DNA of 64,000 bases, taken from assembly GCA_020248915.1 (NCBI GenBank), contig JADCGP010000011.1:183356-247355 (forward strand). The letters run 5' to 3'. The DNA comes from Rubrivivax sp. GTDB lineage: Bacteria > Pseudomonadota > Gammaproteobacteria > Burkholderiales > Burkholderiaceae_C. The position numbers and the translations under genes were made by a program. How positions within the stretch are numbered: the first letter of the stretch is position 1; each line of letters begins with the position of its first letter. Of the stretch, positions 25,876 to 36,044 are shown one piece after another. The notes under the pieces were generated by a model. It did not search any database. It worked only from the letters and a program-made list of their open reading frames with translations, and was not told where the DNA came from.

Positions 25876-26844
25876 ATGTCCAAGCCCAAGCCCGCACCGC
25901 TGCCCTCGGGCACCGTGGTCGGGGGCTACACGATCGTCAAGAAGATCGCCGCCGGCGGGTTCGGCGTCGTCTACCTCGCCGAGGGCGAGAACAGGCAGTT
26001 CGTCGCGGTCAAGGAGTACCTGCCGGCGTCGTTGGCCGAGCGCAGCCCCGGCGAGCTGACACCGCGCGTCAAGCCGGACAAGCAGCCGCTGTACCGGCTC
26101 GGCCTGAAGAGCTTCTTCGAGGAAGGCCGCAGCCTCGCGCAGATCAGCCACCCGAGCGTGGTCTCGGTGCTGAACTTCTTCCGCGAGAACGAGACGGTGT
26201 ACATGGTGATGAACTACCTGCAGGGCGACACGCTGCAGGACTTCATCGTCACGGCCCGCGACCTAAAGCGGGACAAGGTGTTCCGCGAGAGCACGATCCG
26301 CTCCCTGTTCGACGAGATCCTGCGCGGGCTGCGCATCGTCCACCAGCACAAGATGCTGCACCTGGACATCAAGCCGGCCAACATCTTCGTCACCAACGAC
26401 AACCGGGCCGTGATGCTCGACTTCGGCGCAGCCCGCGAGGTGCTGTCCAAGGAAGGCAACTTCATCCGCCCGATGTACACGCCGGGCTTCGCCGCGCCCG
26501 AGATGTACCGGCGCGACGGCACGCTCGGGCCCTGGACCGACATCTACGCGATCGGCGCCTGCATCTACGCCTGCATGCAGGGCTACCCGCCCAACGACGC
26601 CCCGCAGCGCCTCGAGAAGGACCGCCTCGCGCTGAGCCTCTCGCGGCTGCGCAACGTCTACAGCGACAACCTGATCGAGGTCACGGAGTGGTGCATGGCG
26701 CTCGACCCGCTGTCGCGGCCGCAGAGCGTGTTCGCGCTGCAGAAGGAGCTGGCGCGCGAGACCGAGCGCCGCTACACCAAGCTGAGCTTCGGCGAGCGGC
26801 TCAAGCTGCAGCTCGAGACCCTGAAGACCGGCACCAGGACCTGA
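25876..26844 (+). CDS. Hanks-type Ser/Thr protein kinase
   Basis: The 322-residue protein is essentially one kinase domain: glycine loop KKIAAGGFGVVYLAEG, VAVKEYLP (ATP-anchoring Lys), catalytic loop HLDIKPANIFV, DFGAAR magnesium motif and TPGFAAPEMY activation-segment end. The catalytic loop reads HLD instead of HRD. No transmembrane or PASTA region is seen, so it is soluble. A PP2C phosphatase gene follows in the same direction after 91 bp and is probably its antagonist. The kinase-phosphatase pair within yicC...rph-rdgB-hemW is a recurring Burkholderiales arrangement. Confidence 0.9.
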   Translation: MSKPKPAPLPSGTVVGGYTIVKKIAAGGFGVVYLAEGENRQFVAVKEYLPASLAERSPGELTPRVKPDKQPLYRLGLKSFFEEGRSLAQISHPSVVSVLNFFRENETVYMVMNYLQGDTLQDFIVTARDLKRDKVFRESTIRSLFDEILRGLRIVHQHKMLHLDIKPANIFVTNDNRAVMLDFGAAREVLSKEGNFIRPMYTPGFAAPEMYRRDGTLGPWTDIYAIGACIYACMQGYPPNDAPQRLEKDRLALSLSRLRNVYSDNLIEVTEWCMALDPLSRPQSVFALQKELARETERRYTKLSFGERLKLQLETLKTGTRT

Positions 26845-26935
26845 CCCACCGTGGCCGCGTCCGACCTGACCGCCGCCGCGCCGGTGCCGCCCGCGGCGGC
26901 TCGCGCCCCGGCCGTCGCCCGCACCTGACCGCCCG

Positions 26936-27853
26936 ATGCGCTTTGCCGTCTACCAGGTCAGCCGCAAGGGCGGCCGCGCCAAGAACGAAGACCGCATGGG
27001 CTACTGCTACACGCGGGAGTCCGGCCTGTTCGCGCTGGCCGACGGCATGGGCGGCCACCCCGAGGGCGAGGTCGCCTCGCAGCTGGCGCTGCAGACGCTG
27101 GCAGCCAGTTTCCAGCGCGAGGCCCGGCCGCGGCTGGCCGACCCGCTGCGATTCCTGCACGACGCGATCGTCGCCGGCCACCACCAGCTGCTGCGCTATG
27201 CCACCGAGCGCGGCCTGCTGGACACGCCGCGCACCACCATCGTCGCCTGCCTGCTGCAGGGCAACGCCGCCTACTGGGCGCACTGCGGCGACTCGAGGCT
27301 GTACCTGGTGCGCGGGGACAAGCTCGTGGCGCGCACCCGCGACCACTCCTACAGCGAGCTGCAGGAGACGCTGGCACATGTGATGCCTACAGGCGACCGG
27401 CTCAACCGCAACGTGCTGTTCACCTGCCTGGGTAGTCCGGGCAAGCCGGTGGTCGACGCCGCCGGACCGCTGCGCATGCACCCGCGCGACCGGGTGCTGC
27501 TCTGCTCCGACGGGCTGTGGAGCAGCGTGTCCGACGCCGAAATCACCGACGTCGTGGCTGCCCACCCCATCTCCGAGGCGGTGCCCGAGCTCGTCGAGCG
27601 CGCGCTTCGGGTCGCCGGCGAGCGCAGCGACAACGTGACGGCGCTCGCGGTCGAGTGGGAAGGCGCCGAAGGCACCGACAGCGGCGTCTCCACCCACTCG
27701 CTGGGTCAGGAGGTCTTCGCTTCGACGATCCAGGCCTCCATCGGCAGCGAGAGCCCGCCGGGCAGCGTCGACGAACTCGACGACGCCGAGATCGAGCGCT
27801 CGATCCGCGAGATCAACGAGGCGATCCGCCGCAGCTCGGACCGGCGGCGCTGA
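26936..27853 (+). CDS. PP2C-family protein phosphatase
   Basis: The 305-residue protein has PP2C metal-binding motifs in order: [29 protein letters not shown] (Asp-Gly), [25 protein letters not shown] and [12 protein letters not shown]. These ligate two Mn/Mg ions that activate water for phospho-Ser/Thr hydrolysis. About 45 residues of acidic, Ser-rich C-terminal tail follow. It should reverse the neighbouring kinase's phosphorylations. Confidence 0.9.
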   Translation: MRFAVYQVSRKGGRAKNEDRMGYCYTRESGLFALADGMGGHPEGEVASQLALQTLAASFQREARPRLADPLRFLHDAIVAGHHQLLRYATERGLLDTPRTTIVACLLQGNAAYWAHCGDSRLYLVRGDKLVARTRDHSYSELQETLAHVMPTGDRLNRNVLFTCLGSPGKPVVDAAGPLRMHPRDRVLLCSDGLWSSVSDAEITDVVAAHPISEAVPELVERALRVAGERSDNVTALAVEWEGAEGTDSGVSTHSLGQEVFASTIQASIGSESPPGSVDELDDAEIERSIREINEAIRRSSDRRR

Positions 27854-27928
27854 CTCTCCGGGCCGACCGCGCGCCGGACGCGCCGCCTGCCGGTTGACCC
27901 GGCGCCTGGCGGCGGCCGCGCGTGCCGC

Positions 27929-27934
27929 GACAAT
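27929..27934 (+). promoter_or_regulatory. -10-like box GACAAT next to the rph start
   Basis: GACAAT is followed by seven bases and the rph ATG, without a Shine-Dalgarno. This predicts leaderless transcription of rph-rdgB-hemW. Confidence 0.4.
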
Positions 27935-27941
27935 GCGGCCC

Positions 27942-28673
27942 ATGACATACGAACGATCGGGCGGTCGCGCCCACGACGCCCTGCGCCCGGTGACCCTGGA
28001 GCGCGGCTACACCCGGCACGCCGAGGGCTCGGTGCTGGTGGCCTTCGGCGGCACCCGCGTGCTGTGCACGGCCTCGGTGGAGGAGAGGGTACCGCCGCAC
28101 AAGCGCGGCAGCGGTGAGGGCTGGGTCACCGCCGAGTACGGCATGCTGCCGCGCAGCACCCACACCCGCAGCGACCGCGAGGCGGCCAAGGGCAAGCAGA
28201 GCGGGCGCACCCAGGAGATCCAGCGCCTGATCGGGCGCAGCCTGCGCAGCGTGTTCGACCTCGCGGCGCTGGGCGAGCGCACCATCCACCTCGACTGCGA
28301 CGTGCTGCAGGCCGACGGCGGCACCCGCACCGCGGCCGTCACCGGCGCCTTCGTCGCCGCCCACGACGCGGTCGGCTGGCTGCTGTCCCAGGGCCGGATC
28401 GCCGACAGCCCGATCCGCGACTTCGTCGCCGCGGTGTCGGTCGGCGTCGTCGACGGCGTGCCTCTGCTCGACCTCGAGTACGTGGAGGACTCGGCCTGCG
28501 ACACCGACATGAACGTCGTCATGACCGGCGGCGGCGGCTTCGTCGAGGTGCAGGGCACGGCCGAGGGGGCGCCGTTCTCGCGCGCGCAGATGGACGCGCT
28601 GCTCGCGCTGGCCGGCCGCGGCATCGGCGAGCTGGTTCGCGCGCAGCGCCGCTCGCTCGGCCTGGACGCATGA
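27942..28673 (+). CDS. rph: Ribonuclease PH
   Basis: The 243-residue enzyme has RNase PH landmarks: [20 protein letters not shown], the phosphate-binding [36 protein letters not shown], and the catalytic [20 protein letters not shown]. It trims tRNA 3' ends using phosphate. Length matches the family (about 240). The ATG at 27942 is chosen over the upstream ones because the conserved region starts within ten residues. rdgB overlaps its stop by 4 bp. Confidence 0.95.
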   Translation: MTYERSGGRAHDALRPVTLERGYTRHAEGSVLVAFGGTRVLCTASVEERVPPHKRGSGEGWVTAEYGMLPRSTHTRSDREAAKGKQSGRTQEIQRLIGRSLRSVFDLAALGERTIHLDCDVLQADGGTRTAAVTGAFVAAHDAVGWLLSQGRIADSPIRDFVAAVSVGVVDGVPLLDLEYVEDSACDTDMNVVMTGGGGFVEVQGTAEGAPFSRAQMDALLALAGRGIGELVRAQRRSLGLDA

Positions 28674-29332
28674 CGGCGCGCGCCACGGGCGCCGCACCGC
28701 TGCGGCTGGTGCTGGCGTCGAACAACGCGCGCAAGCTGGCCGAGATGCGCGCGCTGCTGGACGGGCTGGCGCTGGAGCTCGTGCCGCAGGGTGAGCTCGG
28801 CATCCCCGAGGCCGACGAGCCGCACGGCACCTTCGTCGAGAACGCGCTGGCCAAGGCGCGCGCGGCGGCGCGCGCGTCCGGCGGCGCCGCGCTGGCCGAC
28901 GATTCCGGGCTCGTGGTGCCGGCGCTCGGCGGCGAGCCGGGCGTCGTCTCGGCCGAGTACGCCGGGCCCGTCCCCGCCGCCGGGGTGCCGGATCGCGAGG
29001 CGCGACGCCGGCAGCAGGACGAGGCGAACAACGCGCTGCTGCTGCAGCGCCTGCATGGCGTGCCCGACCGCCGCGCCGCCTTCGTCTGCACGCTGGTCGC
29101 CGTTCGCCACGCCGGCGATCCGCTGCCGCTGGTGGCGACGGCACGCTGGGAAGGTGTGGTGCTGGAGGCAGCGCGCGGCAGCGGCGGCTTCGGCTACGAC
29201 CCGCTGCTGTGGATTCCCGCGCTCGGCGCAAGCGTGGCCGAGCTGGACCCGGCGCGGAAGAACCGCCACAGCCACCGCGCGCAGGCCGCGGCGCAGATGC
29301 GTGAGCTGCTGCGCGTGCAGTGGGACCTGTGA
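28670..29332 (+). CDS. rdgB: dITP/XTP pyrophosphatase (RdgB/HAM1)
   Basis: The 220-residue product starts at an ATGA overlap with rph. It carries [14 protein letters not shown] (substrate-binding N-terminus), [40 protein letters not shown] (metal/catalytic Asp) and [15 protein letters not shown] near the C-terminus. It hydrolyses ITP, dITP and XTP to keep deaminated purines out of nucleic acids. Confidence 0.95.
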   Translation: MTARATGAAPLRLVLASNNARKLAEMRALLDGLALELVPQGELGIPEADEPHGTFVENALAKARAAARASGGAALADDSGLVVPALGGEPGVVSAEYAGPVPAAGVPDREARRRQQDEANNALLLQRLHGVPDRRAAFVCTLVAVRHAGDPLPLVATARWEGVVLEAARGSGGFGYDPLLWIPALGASVAELDPARKNRHSHRAQAAAQMRELLRVQWDL

Positions 29333-29339
29333 CCGCGAC

Positions 29340-30593
29340 GTGGACGAGCCGCTGACCGAGGCGCAACTGCCGGCCGCGGCCGCGCTGCAGCATCACTTGC
29401 GGCCCGGGACACTGCAGCTGGCCGCGCCGCCGCCGCTGGCGCTGTACGTGCACCTGCCGTGGTGCCTGCGCAAGTGCCCGTACTGCGACTTCAACTCCCA
29501 CGCGTGGGATGGCGGGCGCGGCGCGCTGCCCGAGGCGCGTTACCTCGACGCCCTGGTGGCCGACCTCGATGCCGCGCTGCCGCTGGTCTGGGGCCGGCGG
29601 GTGGCGAGCGTGTTCATCGGCGGTGGCACGCCGAGCCTGTTCTCGCCCGAGGCCATCGACCGTCTGCTGGCCGACGTGCGTGCGCGGCTGCCGCTGGAGC
29701 CGGGTGCCGAGGTCACGCTCGAGGCCAACCCGGGCACGTTCGAGCGCGAGCGCTTCCGTGCCTTCCGCGCGGCGGGGGTCACGCGCCTGTCGGTGGGCGT
29801 GCAGAGCTTCGACGACGCGATGCTCGCGAGGCTGGGCCGCGCGCACGACGCGGCCCAGGCGCGCGCCGCCGTGGCCGAGGCCGCGACCGCCTTCGACACC
29901 TTCAACCTCGACCTGATGTACGCGCTGCCGGGTCAGACCCCCGGGCACCTCGCACGCGAGCTCGACATGGCGCTCGGGTTCGAGCCGCCACACCTGTCGA
30001 TCTACCACCTGACCGTCGAGCCCAACACCGCCTTCGCGCGCCAGCCGCCGGGGGATCTTCCGGACGACGACACGGCCGGGGCGATGCTCGACCTGGTGGT
30101 CGAGCGCACCGCCGCCGCGGGCCTGCAGCGCTACGAGGTCTCGGCCTTCGCGCAGCCGGGACACCGCTGCCGGCACAACCTGAACTACTGGCAGTTCGGC
30201 GACTACCTGGGCATCGGTGCCGGAGCGCACGGCAAGCTGAGCTTCGCTCACCGCGTGCTGCGCCAGGTACGCTGGCGCGACCCGGCCACCTACGTCGAGC
30301 GCGCCCTGGCCGGCGCGGCGGTGAGCAACGAGCACGAGGTCGCCCGGCGCGACCTGCCGTTCGAGTTCATGATGAACGCGCTGCGCCTGCGCGAGGGCTT
30401 CGCACTGGCCACCTTCGGCGAGCGCACCGGCCTGCCGCCGTCGACCGTCGAGGCCGCGCTGGCCGAGGCCGAGCGGCGCGGGCTGGTCGTTCGCGGCGGC
30501 AACCCGGAGACGGTGTCGCCCACCGCCCGCGGCCTGGACTTCCTGTCCGACCTGCAGGCGCTGTTCCTGCCTCCCGGGCCGCGCCGCCCCTGA
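29340..30593 (+). CDS. hemW: Radical SAM haem chaperone HemW
   Basis: The 417-residue protein has the radical SAM cluster motif CLRKCPYCDFNSHAW, FIGGGTPSLFSPEAI and NLNYWQFGDYLGIGAGAHGK, the segments that separate HemW from coproporphyrinogen dehydrogenase HemN. It binds haem and is thought to deliver it to respiratory enzymes. The GTG at 29340 starts 7 bp after the rdgB stop; the first residues (VDEPLTEAQLPAAAAL) precede LALYVHLPWC by about 40, a little long for the family. It ends 12 bp from convergent cheB. Confidence 0.9.
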   Translation: MDEPLTEAQLPAAAALQHHLRPGTLQLAAPPPLALYVHLPWCLRKCPYCDFNSHAWDGGRGALPEARYLDALVADLDAALPLVWGRRVASVFIGGGTPSLFSPEAIDRLLADVRARLPLEPGAEVTLEANPGTFERERFRAFRAAGVTRLSVGVQSFDDAMLARLGRAHDAAQARAAVAEAATAFDTFNLDLMYALPGQTPGHLARELDMALGFEPPHLSIYHLTVEPNTAFARQPPGDLPDDDTAGAMLDLVVERTAAAGLQRYEVSAFAQPGHRCRHNLNYWQFGDYLGIGAGAHGKLSFAHRVLRQVRWRDPATYVERALAGAAVSNEHEVARRDLPFEFMMNALRLREGFALATFGERTGLPPSTVEAALAEAERRGLVVRGGNPETVSPTARGLDFLSDLQALFLPPGPRRP

Positions 30594-30605
30594 GGCGGGC
30601 CGCGC

Positions 30606-31712
30606 TCAGATGCGCGACGTGGCCAGGCCGGCGGTGCTGCGCAGCCGCTCGATCAGGCGCGGTGCGATCTGCGCCAGCGGCAGCACCTCGTCTGCGGCGC
30701 CGTGCTGGATGGCCTCGCGCGGCATGCCGAACACGACGCAGGTGGCCTCGTCCTGGCAGATGTTGAAGCTGCCGGCATCGCGCATCGTGCGCATCGACCG
30801 CGCCCCGTCGCCGCCCATGCCCGTGAGCATCACGCCGAGCGCGTTGCGGCCGGCCACGCGCGCGGCCGACTCGAACAGCACCTCGACGCTCGGCTTGTGG
30901 CGGTTGACCGGCTCGCCGTCGCGCACGCGGGCCACGTAGTTGGCGCCCGAGCGCTCCACCGACAGGTGCATGCCGCCCGGGGCGACGTAGGCGTGGCCGG
31001 GCAGCACGCGCTCGCCGTCCACCGCCTCGGCCACGCGGATGCGGCACAGGTCGTTCAGCCGCGCGGCATAGCTCTTCGTGAATCCCGGGGGCATGTGCTG
31101 CGCGATCAGCACCGCCGGCGCGTCGGCCGGCAGCTTCATCAGCACCTCGCGCGTGGCCTCGGTGCCGCCGGTGGATGCGCCGATGAAGATCAGCTTCTCG
31201 GTCGACAGGCGTCCGAGTGGCAGCGGGGCGGCCGCGGCGGCCGGAGCGCCGGTGCCGCCCGCTGCGCCCGGCGCCGCGGCCTGGGCCGACGCCGAGGCCA
31301 GGCGGTGGACGCGCGCCCGCGCCGCGGTGCGGACCTTCTCGGTGATCTCGGCCCCGAGCAGCTTGAGCCCGTCGGCCACGCCGATCTTCGGCTTGGCGAC
31401 GAAGTCCACCGCGCCGAGCTCGAGCGCCTTCAGCGTGACGTCGGCGCCGCGCTCGGTCAGCGTCGAGACCATCACCACCGGCATCGGCCGCAGCCGCATC
31501 AGGCGCGACAGGAAGTCGAGCCCGTCCATCCGTGGCATCTCGACGTCGAGCGTGATGACGTCCGGGTTCAGGCTGCGGATCATCTCGCGCGCCACCAGCG
31601 GATCGCTGGCCGCGCCGATGCACACCATGTCCGGCTGCCGGTTGATGATCTCGGTGAGCAGGCTGCGCACCAGGGCGGAGTCGTCGACGACGATGACGCG
31701 GATCTTGTTCAT
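30606..31712 (-). CDS. cheB: Chemotaxis methylesterase/glutamine deamidase CheB
   Basis: The 368-residue protein joins an N-terminal receiver domain ([14 protein letters not shown], phospho-acceptor Asp56 in [12 protein letters not shown], Lys in VAKPK) to a C-terminal methylesterase domain with Ser in [12 protein letters not shown], His in [10 protein letters not shown] and Asp in [12 protein letters not shown]. It removes methyl groups from chemoreceptors when phosphorylated. Last gene of the leftward cheR-cheD-cheB cluster, 20 bp after cheD. Confidence 0.96.
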   Translation of the reverse strand: MNKIRVIVVDDSALVRSLLTEIINRQPDMVCIGAASDPLVAREMIRSLNPDVITLDVEMPRMDGLDFLSRLMRLRPMPVVMVSTLTERGADVTLKALELGAVDFVAKPKIGVADGLKLLGAEITEKVRTAARARVHRLASASAQAAAPGAAGGTGAPAAAAAPLPLGRLSTEKLIFIGASTGGTEATREVLMKLPADAPAVLIAQHMPPGFTKSYAARLNDLCRIRVAEAVDGERVLPGHAYVAPGGMHLSVERSGANYVARVRDGEPVNRHKPSVEVLFESAARVAGRNALGVMLTGMGGDGARSMRTMRDAGSFNICQDEATCVVFGMPREAIQHGAADEVLPLAQIAPRLIERLRSTAGLATSRI

Positions 31713-31732
31713 GGTGGCTGGGCCCCGACGGG

Positions 31733-32401
31733 TCAGAAGAGGTCGATCGAGCCGCCCGCACGAGGCGCCGCGCGCGCCGCAGCGGCGCGCTCCTGCGCCG
31801 CCAGTGCATCGGCATTCGCACTGGCAAGGCGCTTGACCAGCGCCTTGCCGCTGGCCGGCAGGAAGCAGACCTTGCGTGGATAGATGTCCATCACGTCCTT
31901 GCTGACCACCGTGATGCGCTCGGTGCGCAGGTAGTCCATCACGAAGGCCGTGTTGCGCTCGCCGACGTTGATGCTGTTCATGCCGCCCAGCACCGCGCCG
32001 CCGCCGAAGACCTTGGCCTCCATCGTGCTGCGCGTCGCGCCGCGCTTGACCATCTCGCCGATCAGCAGCTCCATCGCGTAGCTGCCGTAGCGGCCGCTGA
32101 CGTCGCCGTTGCCGCCGCCGTCGGGTAGCAGGAAGTGGTTCATGCCGCCGACGCGCTTCTCGCGGTCCCACAGGCAGGCGGCGATGCACGAGCCGAGCGT
32201 GGTCGTGATCAGGATGTCCTCGTCGTGGACGAAGAACTCCCCTGGCAGGACCTTGCATGCATCGTTGCGGAAATGCGAGTCCCAGAAGAAGAACGAGGCC
32301 TCGCCGGGCTTGCGCGCGGCGGCCTTCAGCCGCTCGAGCCGCGACGGCGCGGCGCGCGCCGCGGCCGGGGCGGGCGCGGTCATCGACGACAGGACACTCA
32401 T
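31733..32401 (-). CDS. cheD: Chemoreceptor glutamine deamidase CheD
   Basis: The 222-residue protein carries the CheD active site: catalytic Cys in [14 protein letters not shown], His in [11 protein letters not shown] and a downstream Thr region. [22 protein letters not shown] is also typical. It deamidates receptor glutamines to glutamates that CheR can then methylate. About 50 N-terminal and 30 C-terminal Ala-rich residues extend the usual core. Lies between cheR and cheB. Confidence 0.94.
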   Translation of the reverse strand: MSVLSSMTAPAPAAARAAPSRLERLKAAARKPGEASFFFWDSHFRNDACKVLPGEFFVHDEDILITTTLGSCIAACLWDREKRVGGMNHFLLPDGGGNGDVSGRYGSYAMELLIGEMVKRGATRSTMEAKVFGGGAVLGGMNSINVGERNTAFVMDYLRTERITVVSKDVMDIYPRKVCFLPASGKALVKRLASANADALAAQERAAAARAAPRAGGSIDLF

Positions 32402-32458
32402 GGGGGAATATCGGGTACGGTGGCGGGGTCTTGAGCCGGGGCCTCCAGACGGGTCCGG

Positions 32459-33319
32459 CTAGACGCGCTCGTAGATGGTCTTGCCGCGCAGCCGGAACAG
32501 GTCGCGCGAGTCGGTGAAGTTCTCGGAGTGCCCGACATACAGCAGCCCGCCGGGGCGCAGCACGCCGTGGATGCGCTCGAGCACACGGCGCTGCGTCGCG
32601 TGGTCGAAGTAGATCATCACGTTGCGGCAGAACACCATGTCGAAGGGGTCGCCGAGGCTGGCGTAGCTGCCGCTCATCAGGTTGAAGGTGCGGAACTCGA
32701 CCATCCGCGCCAGTTCAGGCCGCACGCGGATCGAGCCGGCGTTGGCGCCGGTGCCGCGCAGGAAGTGGCGGCGCAGCCGCTCCGGGTCGAGGCCGCGGGA
32801 GTCGGCCGGGTAGACGCCGCGCTGCGCGCTGGCGAGCACGCGGGTGTCGATGTCGCTGCAAACCACGCGCACCGGCGCGGAGGCGCCCAGCGCCTCGACG
32901 ACCGTCATCGCGATCGAGTACGGTTCCTCGCCGGTGCTGGCGGCGCTGCACCAGATGCGGATCGGCCGCGCGGCGCGTGCCCGCAGGTCCTGCACCAGTG
33001 CCTGGAAGTGATGCTCCTCGCGGAAGAAGGCGGTCAGGTTGGTCGTCAGGCAGTTGACGAACTCCTGCCACTCGGCGTCGCTGCCGCTGCGCTCGAGCCA
33101 GGCCAGGTAGTCGGCGAACGAGCGCTGGCCGTTCTCGCGCAGGCGACGCGTCAGGCGGCTGTAGACCATGGCCTGCTTGCCGGCGTTCAGGCTGATCCCG
33201 GCGCGCTGGTAGATCAGTTCCCGCACCCGCTCGAAGTCGGCGGGCGACATCGTGAATTCGGGCTCGGCCGCGAGCGTGAGCGCGGAGGGGCTCAGGGCGG
33301 CAGACAGGGTGGCAGGCAT
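32459..33319 (-). CDS. cheR: Chemotaxis protein methyltransferase CheR
   Basis: The 286-residue enzyme has the helical N-terminal CheR domain ([21 protein letters not shown]) and a SAM domain with [38 protein letters not shown] and [13 protein letters not shown]. It adds methyl groups to receptor glutamates. It leads the cheR-cheD-cheB cluster; the rest of the chemotaxis operon is not in the window. The upstream 308 bp hold its promoter and that of a divergent globin. Confidence 0.95.
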   Translation of the reverse strand: MPATLSAALSPSALTLAAEPEFTMSPADFERVRELIYQRAGISLNAGKQAMVYSRLTRRLRENGQRSFADYLAWLERSGSDAEWQEFVNCLTTNLTAFFREEHHFQALVQDLRARAARPIRIWCSAASTGEEPYSIAMTVVEALGASAPVRVVCSDIDTRVLASAQRGVYPADSRGLDPERLRRHFLRGTGANAGSIRVRPELARMVEFRTFNLMSGSYASLGDPFDMVFCRNVMIYFDHATQRRVLERIHGVLRPGGLLYVGHSENFTDSRDLFRLRGKTIYERV

Positions 33320-33627
33320 CTTCGGCGGATCTCGGCAGGACGGACGGCAGGGTCGGGTTCACGCGGCGGCTTGCGCCGTCGGCGCGCACCACCGGGCCGC
33401 GGGTGGGCGCCCGCGTCCGCATGTGTCGAATGTGAGGGAAGGGCCAGCCCTGCGTTGGGCCGAAACGCGCCGCCTCCCGCTGCCACTTCGGCTCCGGCGG
33501 CCCGCTGGCGCAGGCTAGACTCGCCCGCGCTGGGGCTGACCGTGAAATCCTGCACCTACCTGCCTGGCGGCGCGCCGGCATTGCCGGCGTCGCGCGCTGC
33601 CCGCGGCTGCGTCCGCCGCCCGGACCG
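33320..33627. other. Divergent intergenic region between cheR and a truncated globin
   Basis: No gene is supported in these 308 bp, which must contain the promoters for cheR (leftward) and the globin (rightward). A TAGACT hexamer around 33518 is a weak -10 candidate for the globin. No convincing sigma-28 flagellar promoter was found for cheR. Confidence 0.5.
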
Positions 33628-34029
33628 ATGAGCGACACCGGCGGGGACGCGCCCGTCCCGTTCGAGCTTCTCGGGGGCGAGCCGGGCGTTCGCATGCTGG
33701 TCGACCGCTTCTACGATCTGATGGACCTCGAGCCGCAGTTCGCCGGGCTGCGTGCGCTGCACCCGGGTGCGCTCGACGGCTCGCGGGACAAGCTGTTCTG
33801 GTTCCTCTGTGGCTGGCTCGGCGGGCCCGACCACTACGTCGAGCGCTTCGGCCACCCGAGGCTGCGGGCGCGCCACCTGCCTTACCCGATCGGCATCGCC
33901 GAGCGCGACCAGTGGATGGCGTGCATGGGCCTGGCCTTGCAGGATCTGGCCGTCGACGAGGCGCTCGCCACACGGCTGCTGCAGGCCTTCTTCGGCACTG
34001 CCGATTGGATGCGCAACCGCGGCGTGTGA
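33628..34029 (+). CDS. Group II truncated haemoglobin
   Basis: The 133-residue protein matches TrHb2 globins: PFELLGGEPGVRMLVDRFYDLM, then FLCGWLGGPDHYVERFGHPRLRARHLPYPIG with the proximal His (RHLPYPIG), and ERDQWMACM with the Trp of the G-helix typical of group II. It binds haem and probably handles O2, NO or redox stress. Cytosolic; next to, but not in, the chemotaxis cluster. Confidence 0.9.
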   Translation: MSDTGGDAPVPFELLGGEPGVRMLVDRFYDLMDLEPQFAGLRALHPGALDGSRDKLFWFLCGWLGGPDHYVERFGHPRLRARHLPYPIGIAERDQWMACMGLALQDLAVDEALATRLLQAFFGTADWMRNRGV

Positions 34030-34097
34030 GGCCGGCCGCGTTTGGGTGGGCCGCGGGTCGCGGGCCGCGAGCCTGGCGGGCGGCGGGCTCCTCGGGC

Positions 34098-34739
34098 TCA
34101 GCCCCGAAGCAGCACGATCAGCGCGCCGGCTCCGCCCTGCGGCCCGCTGGCCTGGGCGAACGCGAGCACCGCCTGTGCCTGCGCCAGCCAGCGTTGCGCC
34201 TTGCCCTTGAGCACCGGCTCGCGCCCGGGCGAGCCCAGGCCCTTGCCGTGCACCACGCGCACGCAGCGCCAGCCGCGACGCGAGGCGAGCGCCAGGAAGT
34301 CGGCGAGCGCATCGCGCGCCTCTTCGCGGCGCAGGCCGTGCAGGTCGACCTCGCCCTGGATCGCCCAGTGGCCGCGCCGCAGCCGGGCCAGCACGTCCGG
34401 GCCGATGCCCGGACGGCCGAACGACAGGCCGTCGTCGGTGTGCAGCAGCGACTCGATGTCGACCGCGTCGGACCAGGCCTCGCGCAGCGCGGCGCGTTCG
34501 TCGAGCTCGCGCTGGCGCGGCACCGGCTCGGGACGCAGCGGCGCGTGCAGCACCCGCCGCTGCCGCTGCGGCTCGGGCAGCGGCGTCACCGGGCCCACCG
34601 CATCGACGAACTCGCGCGCGGCGCGCTCGCGTCGCGCGCGCTCGGCCGCCTCGTGCGCGCGGCGTGCCGCCGCGACGCGCTCGTGCTCGCGCAGCGCCTC
34701 GCGCAGCGCGCCCAGCTCCGACATCGTGCGGGCCTTCAT
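34098..34739 (-). CDS. Smr/MutS2-type domain protein
   Basis: The 213-residue protein has a charged, helical N-terminal half (ALREHERVAAARRAHEAAERARRER) and a C-terminal Smr domain with the hallmark EVDLHGLRREEARDALADFL and VVHGKGLGS. Smr proteins are small endonucleases acting on DNA junctions or on mRNA at collided ribosomes (SmrB); which one applies is unclear. It sits 4 bp downstream of radC in the same direction. Confidence 0.85.
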   Translation of the reverse strand: MKARTMSELGALREALREHERVAAARRAHEAAERARRERAAREFVDAVGPVTPLPEPQRQRRVLHAPLRPEPVPRQRELDERAALREAWSDAVDIESLLHTDDGLSFGRPGIGPDVLARLRRGHWAIQGEVDLHGLRREEARDALADFLALASRRGWRCVRVVHGKGLGSPGREPVLKGKAQRWLAQAQAVLAFAQASGPQGGAGALIVLLRG

Positions 34740-34743
34740 CGCG

Positions 34744-35415
34744 CTACAGCAACCCGCGCTCGGCCATCGAGCAGCACTGGCCGCACCCGACGACGACGTG
34801 GTCCAGCACCCGCACGTCCACCAGCGCCAGCGCGCCTTTCAGCGCCAGCGTCAGGTGCTCGTCGGCGCGCGAGGGCTCGGCCACGCCGGACGGGTGGTTG
34901 TGCGCCAGCACCACCGCGGCGGCGTTGTGCGCCAGCGCGCGCTTGACCACCTCGCGCGGGTGCACGCTGGTCTGCGCCAGCGTGCCGGCGAACAGCCGCT
35001 CGAAGGCGAGCATGCGGTGCTGCGCATCGAGGAACAGCACCGCGAAGACCTCGTGGCCGAGGCCGCCGAGCTGCAGCGCGAGATAGTCCTTCACGCGCGC
35101 CGGCGACTCGAACACCGGCGCCTCGCGCAGCCCCTGGGCGAGCGCCCGGCGGGCCAGCTCCATCACCGCCATCAGCTCGGCGCGGCGCGCCGGGCCGATG
35201 CCGCGCACGGCCGCCAGCTGGGAAGCGTCGGCCTGCAGCAGCCCGCGCAGCCCGCGGCACTGCGCCAGCAGCTGCGCCGCCAGCGCCAGCACGCCCTGGC
35301 CGCGCGTGCCGGTGCGCAGCAGCAGCGCCAGCAGTTCGGCGTCGGCCAGCGCGGCCGGGCCGAGCGCCAGCAGCCGCTCGCGCGGGCGCTGTTCTGCAGG
35401 CAGGCTCTTGATCAT
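34744..35415 (-). CDS. radC: RadC family JAB-domain protein
   Basis: The 223-residue protein has an N-terminal helix-hairpin-helix ([21 protein letters not shown]) and a C-terminal MPN/JAB metalloprotease-like fold with the zinc motif [18 protein letters not shown] and upstream TSVHPREV. It was long linked to DNA repair; the true activity is unsettled. The start at 35415 is chosen because the family begins MIKSLPxxxRPRERLL. It diverges from fkpB. Confidence 0.92.
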   Translation of the reverse strand: MIKSLPAEQRPRERLLALGPAALADAELLALLLRTGTRGQGVLALAAQLLAQCRGLRGLLQADASQLAAVRGIGPARRAELMAVMELARRALAQGLREAPVFESPARVKDYLALQLGGLGHEVFAVLFLDAQHRMLAFERLFAGTLAQTSVHPREVVKRALAHNAAAVVLAHNHPSGVAEPSRADEHLTLALKGALALVDVRVLDHVVVGCGQCCSMAERGLL

Positions 35416-35597
35416 GTGCGGCGCGGCGCCAGGCGAGGCGGTCGGTACAATCGGTGGCAGTCTATGCGGCGCCGAGCGGCCCCGCACCACCTTCGGGAAC
35501 GGGTGCCGGCGGGCCCTCCGCCCCCGCCCTCCGGCAGGCACCCGGACGAGGGTGCGCGCCGGCCCGTCCCGCACGCCAAACCCTGCCACCACCCCCC

Positions 35598-36044
35598 GTG
35601 ACCGCCACCGTCCGCCCCGGCTCGTTCCTGACGCTGCACTACCGCCTGGCCGCTGGCGACGGCACGCCGGTGGTGGACACCTTCGCCGACAAGCCGGCGA
35701 CGCTGTCGCTCGGCGCCGGGCAGCTGGCGCCGGCCATCGAGGAGCGGCTGGTCGGGCTCGCCGAGGGGGCCGAGGCCACCTTCGAGCTGCCGCCCGGGGC
35801 CGCCTTCGGCGAGCGCAACCCCGAGCTGCTGCAGCGCGTGCGGCGCACGCTGCTCGACGAACTGGGCGACCCCGATGCCGATTACGCCGTCGGCGACGTG
35901 GTCCAGTTCCCCACGCCCGACGGCCAGGCCAGCTACGCCGGCGTCGTGCGCGAGTGCGGCCCCGACTGGCTGCTGTTCGACTTCAACCATCCGCTGGCGG
36001 GCCGCGCGGTGCGCTTCGACGTCAAGCTGCTGGGGGTCATGTGA
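35598..36044 (+). CDS. fkpB: FKBP-type peptidyl-prolyl isomerase (FkpB/SlpA-like)
   Basis: The 148-residue protein fits the FkpB/SlyD class: [50 protein letters not shown] (FKBP core), and an insert-in-flap domain within residues 65-125. It catalyses prolyl isomerisation and chaperones nascent proteins in the cytosol. A GTG start is used. Its stop overlaps the ispH start, the usual fkpB-ispH linkage. Confidence 0.92.
   Translation: MTATVRPGSFLTLHYRLAAGDGTPVVDTFADKPATLSLGAGQLAPAIEERLVGLAEGAEATFELPPGAAFGERNPELLQRVRRTLLDELGDPDADYAVGDVVQFPTPDGQASYAGVVRECGPDWLLFDFNHPLAGRAVRFDVKLLGVM

Noticed and set aside
25876..27853. Kinase and phosphatase as a type VI secretion PpkA/PppA pair
   Set aside because: No secretion genes or forkhead-domain gene are present, and the surrounding order (yicC, rph, rdgB, hemW) is housekeeping.
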